DNA of 29,732 bases, taken from NCBI GenBank assembly GCA_045534635.1, contig JAZSKB010000009.1:1-29732 (forward strand), in the 5' to 3' direction. Made by a program: the position numbers and the translations under genes. The notes under the pieces are model-generated. The model had not been told where the DNA came from, did not search any database, and saw only the letters and a program-made list of their open reading frames with translations. Shown piece by piece: positions 15,476-23,358 of this stretch. How positions within the stretch are numbered: position 1 is the first letter of the stretch; each line of letters opens with the position of its first letter. Source of the DNA: UBA1205 sp045534635. GTDB taxonomy: Bacteria > Bacteroidota > Bacteroidia > Bacteroidales > WCHB1-69.

Positions 15476-16501
15476 CTATTTGTCTTTTAATTGTTTAGTT
15501 TTGCGTTCAAAACTCTCAATAAAGTGGAGTTCAACAGGCGACAACTGATTCTTTGTACGTTCGTGGTATTTGTCGTACTCTTCGTTGGCCTTTAGTTTGG
15601 CTATCTCGGCTGATATTTTGCCCGAATGCGTGAGCAGCTGTCTGTTCGAGAGTTTCAGAAAATCATCAAGCTTCTGAATCCAATCCTTCATATACATAGG
15701 TGTGTGATTCTTTGCCTGCAACTCTGCAAAATCTAAGTACAACGACACAATGCGATTGAGCGTATCAATCTCATCGACAGTTAGATAGTTTTTTGCAACC
15801 TCGGCATCAGTACGTTTGGGCAATGAGCCTGTCCATACTGTCAGCCCCATGAAATCCTTGTCTGCGTCAGCCCGCTCAAAGATTACCTCTGCTGCGGTGT
15901 GCCCATGAGCCGAAAAATGCATCTTATTTTGCACCGTGGCAAAAAAACGCTGCGTAACCTCCGTTCGAGGGTCATAATCGATGCTCAACGCATATATTTC
16001 GAGCACCTTACGATAGAAAACCTTCTCCGACGAGCGAATGTCGCGGATACGGGCAAGCAACTCGTCGAAATAGTTGCCTCCGCCTGCACGTTTTAAAAGG
16101 TCGTCGTTCATGGCGAAACCCTTCACCATGTACTCGTGCAACACCTGCGTGGCCCACATGCGGAACTGTACGCCCCTATGCGAATTGACGCGATAGCCAA
16201 CGCTGATAATCATATCGAGGTTATAAAACTCAACTAAATGTGTCTGCGTTTTTCCAACAATCGCACCGTGCTGAGTGGTTGTTGCAAATTTTGCAACAAC
16301 CTCTTCCCTGCTCAGTTCACCGCTCTCAAAAACAGTCTTGATGTGCCTCGATATAGTCGATTTGTTGCGCTGGAATAGTTCAGCCATCTGGTCGAGCGTG
16401 AGCCAAACGGTGTCATCAATGAGCCGAACCTCTACTCTTGCCTCCCCATCAGAAGTTTGATAGAGGAGGATTTGGCCTGTGTCTTGTTTGGTGTCGCTCA
16501 T
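15476..16501 (-). CDS. rhuM: RhuM family protein, inserted between cas9 and cas1
   Basis: The 341-residue protein matches the RhuM (virulence RhuM) family along its length. The N-terminal region has a helix-turn-helix look (WLTLDQMAELFQRNKSTISRHIKTVF) followed by the hallmark VVAKFATT and YNLDMIISVGYRVNSHRGVQFRMWA. The C-terminal half includes IRSSEKVFYRKVLEIYALS and YLDFAELQA. RhuM was named in a Salmonella pathogenicity island and recurs near restriction-modification genes and phages; its biochemical role is not established. The ATG overlaps the cas9 stop by 4 nt (ATGA) and the BRO-N gene follows after 2 nt, so it is translationally tied to cas9. One sampled line (16141-16200) has 35 of 60 G+C, far above the chromosome flanks (15 of 60 at 22261-22320). 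Confidence 0.9.
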   Translation of the reverse strand: MSDTKQDTGQILLYQTSDGEARVEVRLIDDTVWLTLDQMAELFQRNKSTISRHIKTVFESGELSREEVVAKFATTTQHGAIVGKTQTHLVEFYNLDMIISVGYRVNSHRGVQFRMWATQVLHEYMVKGFAMNDDLLKRAGGGNYFDELLARIRDIRSSEKVFYRKVLEIYALSIDYDPRTEVTQRFFATVQNKMHFSAHGHTAAEVIFERADADKDFMGLTVWTGSLPKRTDAEVAKNYLTVDEIDTLNRIVSLYLDFAELQAKNHTPMYMKDWIQKLDDFLKLSNRQLLTHSGKISAEIAKLKANEEYDKYHERTKNQLSPVELHFIESFERKTKQLKDK

Positions 16502-19500
16502 AATTCTTTAATTTTACCAATCACAGAAACATATACTTTATGTGGATTCAGTCCATAAAAGGCTTTTAAACTATTCACTCTATGATATTTCATTGCTAAT
16601 TTTGCTGATGGGGTTTTGTCATTTTGCGTTTCAATATGCAATCTAAACCAATAATCCGATTCCGAGATGCTTTGAACACGATATAAATATGCACCAATCA
16701 TTGAATAGTTTTTTTCTCGTATAGCATTCTCAAATGTTTCATCTTCCATTCCCAATACGAACATCTCGTTTTGCTGAAGGCTCATTTCAAAAGTCCAATT
16801 TACATCAGGCAACTTTTCCAAGAACGATTCAGGAAGTTGTTTGTCCATAATACTATCCCAAACTTCAGTTGGATTTTCAATAATGACTGGTACCCCATAT
16901 TTCTTGCGTTCCACGGCGTGCCAAAATGTCACCGCGTGTTCTTGGAGTTTCCCTTCCTTATCTTGATAAATAGCAATATGGTGATTGTTTCCAGGTTTGA
17001 CAAAGCCAATAGGCTTACCTTGTTCGTTGCGTTTTACGGGAACTACAGCCGACAATCCTGTACGGCAGCGAACAGTACGAATCGGTATAGTATTGTTCTC
17101 GTCTGCGAAAATTGGATCTTTGTCCAAGTTGTTCAAATTATCCAAAGCCTTTTTTACATTGTTCCTATAATCTTTTCCTTCTTCAAATCCTTGATTCAAA
17201 CGTTGCAAAACTTTGGCACGTATATTTCCGTCCACAATAGAGTCAAGAACATTCTTGATTTTATCAACAACTTGAACTTCCCCTGTCTTTTTGTTTACTT
17301 TTTCCTCATAAGTTTCTTTCCCAGTAAAAACAAATCCTTGTGCACCCTTGCCTAACTTGTATTTTTTCACAATCTCTTTTTCCCCATTTATCTCAATTTG
17401 TCCGTAAACACCTTCCTCATGTAATGCGCCGCGTGGTATAATTATACCCTCTTGCAACACCTCTTTTTTCCCTTTGACATATTTAATTCGTTTTCCAGTT
17501 GAAGCGGATTTTTTTCCTGCTTTAAATGAAACAAGGATTTTGTTCACTTCATCAGCGACGACTTTCGTTGTAAACGGTGCAAATGAAGCAAGATATTTAT
17601 CCAGCAACACCTTTTTTTCTTCAAACTTAATTCCTGCCGATTCTATTTGCTTTCTCATCAAATCCTTTGTATCATCCGCATTTAGTGTATTAATACGCTG
17701 AATAAAGCCTTGTTGAGTGCAAGCCACAACCAAAGCATCAATAGCATGATGCCTATGGTCGATTCGCTTCGACCAATCTACTATTTGCTCTTTGGAGTGT
17801 TCATTTTTACCATGATTGCTTGTCCATGTTACGGTTTCTGTCAATCCAGCCTGCTTGTACCTTTCAAAGTTGAGTTGATGTAAGATTTCATCATATCCCC
17901 AAAGATGGCGTAATGTGGCAGTTACTGTTCCGCTTGTAGCATTCACGTTTCTACAACATTGTTTTAATATCCTAATTGATTCACGCGAAATATATTGCGT
18001 TTCACCCGCTTGACGCGAAACAAACTCTTCCCAATACTTCTTATCTTCCTCGGTTGTTTTTCCTTTCTTTTTTCGCTCCAAATAATCCTCATGTGAAATC
18101 AATAATCGCTCACGTTTAGAAGGAGAAATAATGCCATCGTCGAACCATTTTTCAACTCGTTCAATATAGGCATCAAACACTGCTTTGTCTTGACTGCGCA
18201 TGAAATCAAATGCTGTACGATTGTTTTTTGTTGAATTACATTTTCTGCACGATAATACCTTGTTGCTTTGCGAATTATCACAAAGTAAATCGCGTGGAAT
18301 AATGTGTTCTATTTCATAACCCTCACCATTTAAGGCAGCGCTTAGAGAAAATGGCTTTCCACAATAAATACATTGATTTACTGTTGCTAAAGCGTCAAAG
18401 TTTTTGGTTACAAACTTTCCTGTTTTTTTGTCGATGCAACCTTTTGTCGGGAAAATGAATTTATATTTTTCAATAATCCTTTTTGTTGGCGTTATGCCTT
18501 CAGAAGTTAAACGTTTGGCTATAGCCTCATTTAGTCTTTCCATAGCCTCGTTCTGTAAAAAGGTGGCATTTCTATCGTCCTTACTTTGCTTTAATTCTCT
18601 TGCCAACTCTACTCGAATTGATTCAAATTGTCCGTATTCAACCATTAAAGCATTGACAACATTAATCATTTGATTGAGAATCTTTTCTACAATCGGCTGA
18701 CGAAGTGAATTTTTCTGAATTGGAGGCAACTTTTCTAATAACTGTCGTGCATCAGCTTCTGCTTTTGTCAAACTTTCAGAATGTCTGAATCCCGCATATT
18801 CGCAAGCATCACTATATTTCAATCCTTGCTGCAAATACGGTAAGATTCTACGCATGGCTTTTGCAGATTTATTGCCAAATCCTTGTTTGACAAAATCAAT
18901 GGCATATAGCCTGTTTATTATGTCCTCATCATAGATATTGTATTTCTTTTTTAAAGCATTGGCCAATTCTGCTTTATCCGAAATTGAATACACGGTATGC
19001 CACAAATCGTATAGAGGTTCTTTTTCCACCTTGGCATCAATCATTTGAATAACTTCACCTGTAACCTCATCTATCAACCCGCTATCAGTATTCTTTAGAT
19101 TAAATTGCAACAACTTTTCTGCATTTTCAAAATCACCAAGTGCGTTTTTTAATGCTATTTTTGTCGTATTTCCTTGCAGTCCTCTTCCGATAGCCTTTCC
19201 GCCCCACCAGCCATCTTGTTTGCTGATTCCAAGAATGGAATACAGATCTTTCAACATCAGTTTTTCGTGTGTATCCAAAAAATCAACCATCACTTTACGT
19301 TGATCTAATGTTATATACAATTCATCATTCTTGCGATTTTTCAAAGTTATATTATTTACTGCTTCCCATATTTTACATATTTGAAATAACGGCGAACTTT
19401 TCGGAGCAACCTTAGGTCCGCCGAAAACCATTTTACCTTCTTTATTTTCATATTCACGCTTCTCAAAATCACAAATTGACACCAAATGTTTACAGGATTT

Positions 19501-20226
19501 CAACTTTCGTTGATAGAAAATAATCTCATTACGCAATTTATCAATTTCTTTTTCAGTCAAAATTTCTGGATAAAACACCTTCTGACACTCCATAATTTGG
19601 TCAAATTCCGCTTCGTAGGCCCTTCTCGGGAATACTTGTTCCTTTATTCTATAAGTATAGAATTTCCCATTGGGTGTTTCTACTTCATTTTCTTTCAGTT
19701 TTTCAGCAAAATATTGTCCAATAGTCTGATTTCGATCCATTATCATTGCATAACGGGCATTAACCTCAGCAACATATGCTCTTTGTTTTGTGTCAGCACT
19801 TTCGTCAGATTTAGCATGTTTATAGCCTCGCTTTTGATTGATATGATACAGGACACGCCCTATTTCTGGCAAAGTCAATTGATTCCCTTGAGTAGCTGCT
19901 TTTGCCCTAAGTTCCCACAATTCTAAAACTGGAAGTTTTATCAATCTTTCATCAGGCAACATGTTTAATTTGCGTAATTCGGAAGTTAGATACTCTCTAC
20001 GCAATTGATATCTATCATACCCTTTACGCACAGTCCGTTTTTCTGTACGCGACTGATTCTTCGAAATCGCATTTCCTTTTGTAAATTCATTCGTGTCATC
20101 TGACGAAAGAGGTACAATTCGGCTTCCCATGCCTTCAATGTTCTGTGGATTCCCGTTCTCATCTACATTCACCACTGCCCAGCCGATGCTGTTGGTGCCA
20201 AGGTCAAGTCCTAATATTTTCTTCAT
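16498..20226 (-). CDS. cas9: Type II-C CRISPR endonuclease Cas9
   Basis: The 1242-residue protein has all nuclease motifs. RuvC-I is GLDLGTNSIGWAV with D8. An Arg-rich bridge helix follows (about 56-85). RuvC-II is RVELARELK with E540. The HNH domain has H641 and N664 (spaced 23, as in SpCas9) in EIEHIIPR ... CRKCN. RuvC-III is HHAIDALVVA with H826/H827 and D830. Cysteines 619, 622, 660 and 663 form two CxxC pairs around the HNH site and probably bind zinc, a common II-C trait. No catalytic residue is missing, so it should cleave DNA. With no csn2 or cas4, the locus is II-C. The gene has a divergent tracrRNA upstream and overlaps rhuM by 4 nt. A sampled line (18001-18060) has 26 of 60 G+C, between rhuM and the chromosome. 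Confidence 0.98.
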   Translation of the reverse strand: MKKILGLDLGTNSIGWAVVNVDENGNPQNIEGMGSRIVPLSSDDTNEFTKGNAISKNQSRTEKRTVRKGYDRYQLRREYLTSELRKLNMLPDERLIKLPVLELWELRAKAATQGNQLTLPEIGRVLYHINQKRGYKHAKSDESADTKQRAYVAEVNARYAMIMDRNQTIGQYFAEKLKENEVETPNGKFYTYRIKEQVFPRRAYEAEFDQIMECQKVFYPEILTEKEIDKLRNEIIFYQRKLKSCKHLVSICDFEKREYENKEGKMVFGGPKVAPKSSPLFQICKIWEAVNNITLKNRKNDELYITLDQRKVMVDFLDTHEKLMLKDLYSILGISKQDGWWGGKAIGRGLQGNTTKIALKNALGDFENAEKLLQFNLKNTDSGLIDEVTGEVIQMIDAKVEKEPLYDLWHTVYSISDKAELANALKKKYNIYDEDIINRLYAIDFVKQGFGNKSAKAMRRILPYLQQGLKYSDACEYAGFRHSESLTKAEADARQLLEKLPPIQKNSLRQPIVEKILNQMINVVNALMVEYGQFESIRVELARELKQSKDDRNATFLQNEAMERLNEAIAKRLTSEGITPTKRIIEKYKFIFPTKGCIDKKTGKFVTKNFDALATVNQCIYCGKPFSLSAALNGEGYEIEHIIPRDLLCDNSQSNKVLSCRKCNSTKNNRTAFDFMRSQDKAVFDAYIERVEKWFDDGIISPSKRERLLISHEDYLERKKKGKTTEEDKKYWEEFVSRQAGETQYISRESIRILKQCCRNVNATSGTVTATLRHLWGYDEILHQLNFERYKQAGLTETVTWTSNHGKNEHSKEQIVDWSKRIDHRHHAIDALVVACTQQGFIQRINTLNADDTKDLMRKQIESAGIKFEEKKVLLDKYLASFAPFTTKVVADEVNKILVSFKAGKKSASTGKRIKYVKGKKEVLQEGIIIPRGALHEEGVYGQIEINGEKEIVKKYKLGKGAQGFVFTGKETYEEKVNKKTGEVQVVDKIKNVLDSIVDGNIRAKVLQRLNQGFEEGKDYRNNVKKALDNLNNLDKDPIFADENNTIPIRTVRCRTGLSAVVPVKRNEQGKPIGFVKPGNNHHIAIYQDKEGKLQEHAVTFWHAVERKKYGVPVIIENPTEVWDSIMDKQLPESFLEKLPDVNWTFEMSLQQNEMFVLGMEDETFENAIREKNYSMIGAYLYRVQSISESDYWFRLHIETQNDKTPSAKLAMKYHRVNSLKAFYGLNPHKVYVSVIGKIKEL

Positions 20227-20286
20227 ATCTTACTATGTTTATTTATGAAAAAAGTTAATTTCTATTTGCTTTAATTTTTTATTTTG

Positions 20287-20294
20287 CAAATTTA
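20287..20294 (-). promoter_or_regulatory. -7 promoter box for the cas9 operon
   Basis: On the minus strand the bases read TAAATTTG, fitting TAnnTTTG, about 60 nt ahead of the cas9 ATG. It is back to back with the tracrRNA box, the two being 46 nt apart, so the promoters may influence each other. No second candidate was seen in the gap. Confidence 0.6.
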
Positions 20295-20340
20295 CATTAA
20301 TTTTTTTTCAATATTTGATATTTTGTATTATTTTTTTTTA

Positions 20341-20348
20341 TAATTTTG
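20341..20348 (+). promoter_or_regulatory. -7 promoter box for the tracrRNA
   Basis: TAATTTTG fits TAnnTTTG and lies 4 nt before the start of the anti-repeat, so transcription would begin at about 20354. TTTG at 20314-20317 and at 20322-20325 are the possible upstream elements, at spacings of 23 and 15 nt; neither is ideal. Confidence 0.7.
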
Positions 20349-20352
20349 CAAA

Positions 20353-20438
20353 CAATTAATTTAAAGCAATTCACAATAAGGATTATTCCGTTGTGAAAAC
20401 ATTTAAAGCGGGGCTTTCGAGTCTCGCTTTCTTTTTTT
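20353..20438 (+). ncRNA. tracrRNA of the type II-C system
   Basis: Bases 20353-20377 are the reverse complement of repeat nt 1-26 with one missing base and a terminal G-U pair, giving a near-complete anti-repeat that ends GCAATTCACAAT. A small nexus stem follows (GGA at 20380-20382 with TCC at 20387-20389). The 3' end is an 11-bp hairpin (20405-20430) closed by a TTCG loop and followed by seven T (20432-20438), a clear terminator. Total length is about 85 nt. The RNA is read away from cas9 and pairs with the crRNA handle for Cas9 loading and RNase III maturation. GTTGTGAA at 20390-20397 copies the first 8 nt of the repeat and can fold back on the anti-repeat. Confidence 0.93.
20405..20438 (+). 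terminator. tracrRNA terminator hairpin
   Basis: AAAGCGGGGCT pairs with AGTCTCGCTTT (two G-U pairs included) around a TTCG tetraloop, followed by C and seven T. It doubles as the 3' structural stem of the tracrRNA and ends transcription 112 nt before the next gene. Confidence 0.88.
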
Positions 20439-20550
20439 GTAAAATTATTTTTTTATAACTTTATAGGAATAAAGAAAGTATTTTTATAGGAAATAAAACA
20501 ATACAAAATATTTTTTTTCGTTATCTTCTCTAAATGATATTTCTGAAATT

Positions 20551-21213
20551 ATGTCGAAAGTCGCTATAAAGATAAAAAGTATAATAGAAATAGAAGCCGA
20601 ATATACAAATATGATATTGCTTCAAACAATAGATGAGAAGATAGTTTTTCCAATTATTGTTTCCGATGCAGAAGCAGAAATGTTGTTCAACATCTTAAAA
20701 CAAGAATCTATTAAACGTTCTCAAACAACGTATTTACTTTTCGATATATTGGAAAGATTTGAAATAGAGATACAAGAAATCTATATTCATAAATTGAAAC
20801 AAGGCGTTTTTTATACCACAATTTATTGTATAAAAGATGAACAAATATACGAATTTGAAGCTATTCCTTCCGATGCTTTAAATTTGGCAATAGCAAAAGG
20901 GAAGCCTATTTTTATAGAGAAATCTATTTTAGACATAGTGGGAATGCCTATAGAAGAAATGGAAAAATCTTTTGTAGAAACAGACGTAGAGGAAGAATAT
21001 TATAATGTAGATGATTTTTATGATGAAGAAAATAGAAAAAATCATAGTAAATCATCGCTATATTCAACTATAGATGAAAATACAGAATTGATAACATTTC
21101 CAGAAAAAGTATTGAACGATTTATTGTCAACGGCTGTTGAAGAAGAAAATTTTGAACTTGCTTCTAAAATTAGAGATGCAATTCGGGCGAAACAAAATAG
21201 TAATATTTTCTAA
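20551..21213 (+). CDS. DUF151 (bifunctional nuclease family) protein with C-terminal UVR motif
   Basis: The 220-residue protein has a DUF151/BFN domain over about residues 1-130: FPIIVSDAEAEML, an RSQTTYLLFDILERF helix, YIHKLKQGVFYTTIYC and the family mark PSDALNLAIAKGKPIF. An acidic linker (about 140-165, DVEEEYYNVDDFYDEE) leads to a UVR motif (LSTAVEEENFELASKIRDAIRAK), the UvrB-UvrC contact helix pair. This domain pair is widespread in Bacteroidota. Family members have reported nuclease activity in a few species, but the cellular role is unclear. It begins an operon: the next start is 4 nt after its stop. No perfect TAnnTTTG box was found upstream. Confidence 0.88.
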   Translation: MSKVAIKIKSIIEIEAEYTNMILLQTIDEKIVFPIIVSDAEAEMLFNILKQESIKRSQTTYLLFDILERFEIEIQEIYIHKLKQGVFYTTIYCIKDEQIYEFEAIPSDALNLAIAKGKPIFIEKSILDIVGMPIEEMEKSFVETDVEEEYYNVDDFYDEENRKNHSKSSLYSTIDENTELITFPEKVLNDLLSTAVEEENFELASKIRDAIRAKQNSNIF

Positions 21214-21217
21214 AAAG

Positions 21218-22045
21218 ATGAGTTGTTTTTCTGAAAGTAACATTGCCGTTCCATTGATTTCCGCGATTGATAGTACAACAACGGATAGTTTGGATTATTA
21301 TCTCAAAAATGCTTTTTATAAATCAACAAAAGAAAAAGATATAGTTGAAACACAAATAATTCCATCTTTTTTTACACAAAAAACAGCACCAGAATATGTT
21401 ATAAAAGAAAAAAAAGTTACAACTGTTGATTGGCTATTTATCTTTGTAATTTTCTTTTGTGCATGTTTAGCAATTTTACGGAAAGCAATATCTTATAACG
21501 AATCTTGGTCATTTTTTCCAAAAAAGATAAGTTCTTTAACAACGAATAGAACAATTTTTGCTTCAATATTAGTTATTCCCTCTGTTCTTGTTATTTTATG
21601 TGGATATGTAATTACTTTGTTGTCGTTTGTCAGTAGTGTTTGGCAGATAAATTTTACGTTCAAATTTTTCATAATAGTAACTGTAATTGTTTTAACGTAT
21701 TATATATTTAATTATGTAGCAATTAGATTTGCTGCTTTTTTGTTTCATATCAAAACATTGTCTCGTCAATATTTTGAACAAACGACAATCGTTCATTTTG
21801 TTTCAGCGATAATATTATTTGTTATTACATTTATTATCAATTATATAGAAAATTTACAGTGGAGTAAAACATTGTTTATAATTCTTATTGGTATTGTTTA
21901 TTTATGCAAATGTGTACAATGTTTTTTTATTTTTAAGAAACAAATGCAATGGTATGAAATTTTTTTATATTTTTGCACAATCGAAATTTTACCACTTTGT
22001 GTAGGTGTTAAATTTTTAGTAAATATTTATGTATTAGGTAATTAA
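21218..22045 (+). CDS. DUF4271 family membrane protein
   Basis: I place the start at the ATG at 21218 (MSCFSESNIAV), 4 nt after the previous stop. A longer frame from 21137 would overlap the DUF151 gene by 77 nt and gives a Lys-rich, unlikely N-terminus. The 275-residue product has a soluble N-terminal part of about 70 residues, then about six membrane segments, including VDWLFIFVIFFCACLAIL, FKFFIIVTVIVLTYYIF, VHFVSAIILFVITFII and LFIILIGIVYLC. Size, topology and position directly ahead of hemD match the DUF4271 family of Bacteroidota. Its function is unknown. Sequence-based family recognition is moderate; the gene order adds most of the support. Confidence 0.78.
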   Translation: MSCFSESNIAVPLISAIDSTTTDSLDYYLKNAFYKSTKEKDIVETQIIPSFFTQKTAPEYVIKEKKVTTVDWLFIFVIFFCACLAILRKAISYNESWSFFPKKISSLTTNRTIFASILVIPSVLVILCGYVITLLSFVSSVWQINFTFKFFIIVTVIVLTYYIFNYVAIRFAAFLFHIKTLSRQYFEQTTIVHFVSAIILFVITFIINYIENLQWSKTLFIILIGIVYLCKCVQCFFIFKKQMQWYEIFLYFCTIEILPLCVGVKFLVNIYVLGN

Positions 22046-22065
22046 TTAAAAAAAGGATAAAATTT

Positions 22066-22833
22066 GTGAAAATAAAAAAAATATTGTTTTCTCAGCCAGA
22101 GCCTACAAATGTTGAAAAATCTCCTTATGCAGAGTTGATAAAAAAGTATGGAGTTCAGGTAGATTTTTTTAAATTTTTCAGTATAGAAGGTATTCCATTA
22201 GCAGAATTTAAAAAAAGTCATATTAATATTGCAGATTATTCTTCTGTAATCATTACAAGCAAAAACGCTGTTGATTACTTTTTTCAAATGGTAAATGAAA
22301 CAAAAGTAAAATTGCCAATATCAACAAAATATTTTTGTTCCAATCAAGCAACAGCACAATATTTGCAAAAATACATTACTTATCGCAAACGTAGAATATT
22401 TTATTCCAAAAATGGAACCCCAGAACAATTGGTAGCAGAAATAGAACAACATTCTTCAGAAGACAATATTATCGTTCCTTGTGCTATGGATACAAGTTTA
22501 AATCAATTGTTAAGTCTTTTAGATGCAAAACCTAATATAAAATACACAAAAGCAGAAATGTTTAAAATAACATTTCCTAATTTAAAAGAGCATATTAATA
22601 TTTACGATTATGATATGATAGTATTGTTTAGTCCTTATGGAATACAATCGTTGTATCAAAGTTATCCAGATTTTCAACAAGGAGAAATGTTGATAGCAGC
22701 CTTAGGAACAAGAGTAGTAAAAGCGGCTCAAGAAATGGGTTTAGAAGTAAAATTATGGGCACCTCAACCAGAAATTCCTTCTATTTTTATGGCTTTAGAC
22801 AAATATTTATATACGACTAATCGTAAAAGATAA
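22066..22833 (+). CDS. hemD: Uroporphyrinogen-III synthase family protein
   Basis: The 255-residue product fits HemD, which closes and inverts hydroxymethylbilane to uroporphyrinogen III in tetrapyrrole synthesis. The family is poorly conserved, but the fold marks are here: ILFSQPEP at the N-terminus, IITSKNAVDYFF near residue 65 (the usual TSxNAV motif), IVLFSPYGIQSLY near 185-200, and IAALGTRVVKAAQEMGLEVKLWAPQPEIPSIFMALDKYL at the end. The start is GTG, 20 nt after the DUF4271 gene. Its TAA overlaps the rnpA ATG by one base. The DUF4271-hemD-rnpA order is typical of Bacteroidota and supports the call. Confidence 0.9.
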   Translation: MKIKKILFSQPEPTNVEKSPYAELIKKYGVQVDFFKFFSIEGIPLAEFKKSHINIADYSSVIITSKNAVDYFFQMVNETKVKLPISTKYFCSNQATAQYLQKYITYRKRRIFYSKNGTPEQLVAEIEQHSSEDNIIVPCAMDTSLNQLLSLLDAKPNIKYTKAEMFKITFPNLKEHINIYDYDMIVLFSPYGIQSLYQSYPDFQQGEMLIAALGTRVVKAAQEMGLEVKLWAPQPEIPSIFMALDKYLYTTNRKR

Positions 22834-23237
22834 TGGATTGCTCTTGTTTTGCTTTCCAGCGTTTCCCGAAATCTCAACGATTATCAAAAAGAGAAGATTT
22901 TCAACAACTTATTCATCAAGGAAAATCATTATTTGTATATCCTTATGTTTGTTATTATTGCATAAAAGAAAACGAATCGCCTCTTGATATAAAAGTAGCA
23001 TTTTCGGTAAGTAAAAAGAAATTCAAACGAGCGGTTGATAGAAATCGAACAAAACGTCTTATGCGAGAAGTTTATAGGAAAAACAAATACCTATTGTATT
23101 CCGCATTGAATAAAAAAGAGTTGGCTTTGAGTATGATTTTTATATATGTCGAAACAAAACAGTTGCCATATTCTTTACACAACAAAAAATGTATCGCATT
23201 GATAAACAATATAATAAGTGTTTGTAATAAAAAATAA
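22833..23237 (+). CDS. rnpA: Ribonuclease P protein component
   Basis: This 134-residue basic protein is the protein subunit of RNase P, which trims the 5' ends of precursor tRNAs with the RnpB RNA. The N-terminal FPKSQRLSKREDFQQLIHQGKS is typical. The RNA-binding signature RAVDRNRTKRLMREVYR lies in the second half, after KVAFSVSKKKFK. The ATG overlaps the hemD stop (TAATG). In many bacteria rnpA follows rpmH near the origin; here it follows hemD, as usual in this phylum. The last ~15 residues (IALINNIISVCNKK) are ordinary. Confidence 0.95.
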   Translation: MDCSCFAFQRFPKSQRLSKREDFQQLIHQGKSLFVYPYVCYYCIKENESPLDIKVAFSVSKKKFKRAVDRNRTKRLMREVYRKNKYLLYSALNKKELALSMIFIYVETKQLPYSLHNKKCIALINNIISVCNKK

Positions 23238-23293
23238 TGACTATAAAAAAGAAAAAAAACGATAAAAGTAGCCAATAAATCAATAAATTATGC

Positions 23294-23301
23294 TACATTT
23301 G
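23294..23301 (+). promoter_or_regulatory. -7 promoter box for secDF
   Basis: TACATTTG fits TAnnTTTG. It lies 57 nt before the secDF ATG, after the rnpA stop, so secDF has its own promoter. Confidence 0.65.
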
Positions 23302-23358
23302 CAAATTGGAAAAATTTAAATTTAAAAATATATAAAGTACTAATAATTAAATAAAAAG

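Noticed and set aside
16277..16301. Perfect 11-bp palindrome with a 3-nt centre inside rhuM
   Set aside because: It encodes the conserved VVAKFATT motif of the RhuM family, so the symmetry probably follows from codons for VVA and ATT. No termination signal or operator context.
19486..19926. 146-codon open frame on the plus strand inside cas9
   Set aside because: Antisense shadow of a well-supported cas9 reading frame; the peptide is Phe/Ile-rich from complementary codons and has no promoter or family likeness. The same applies to other antisense frames, such as 16771-17355.
21137..21217. Longer N-terminus for the DUF4271 protein
   Set aside because: It would overlap the DUF151 gene in another frame with Lys-rich sequence. 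The ATG at 21218 gives a 4-nt junction typical of this operon.
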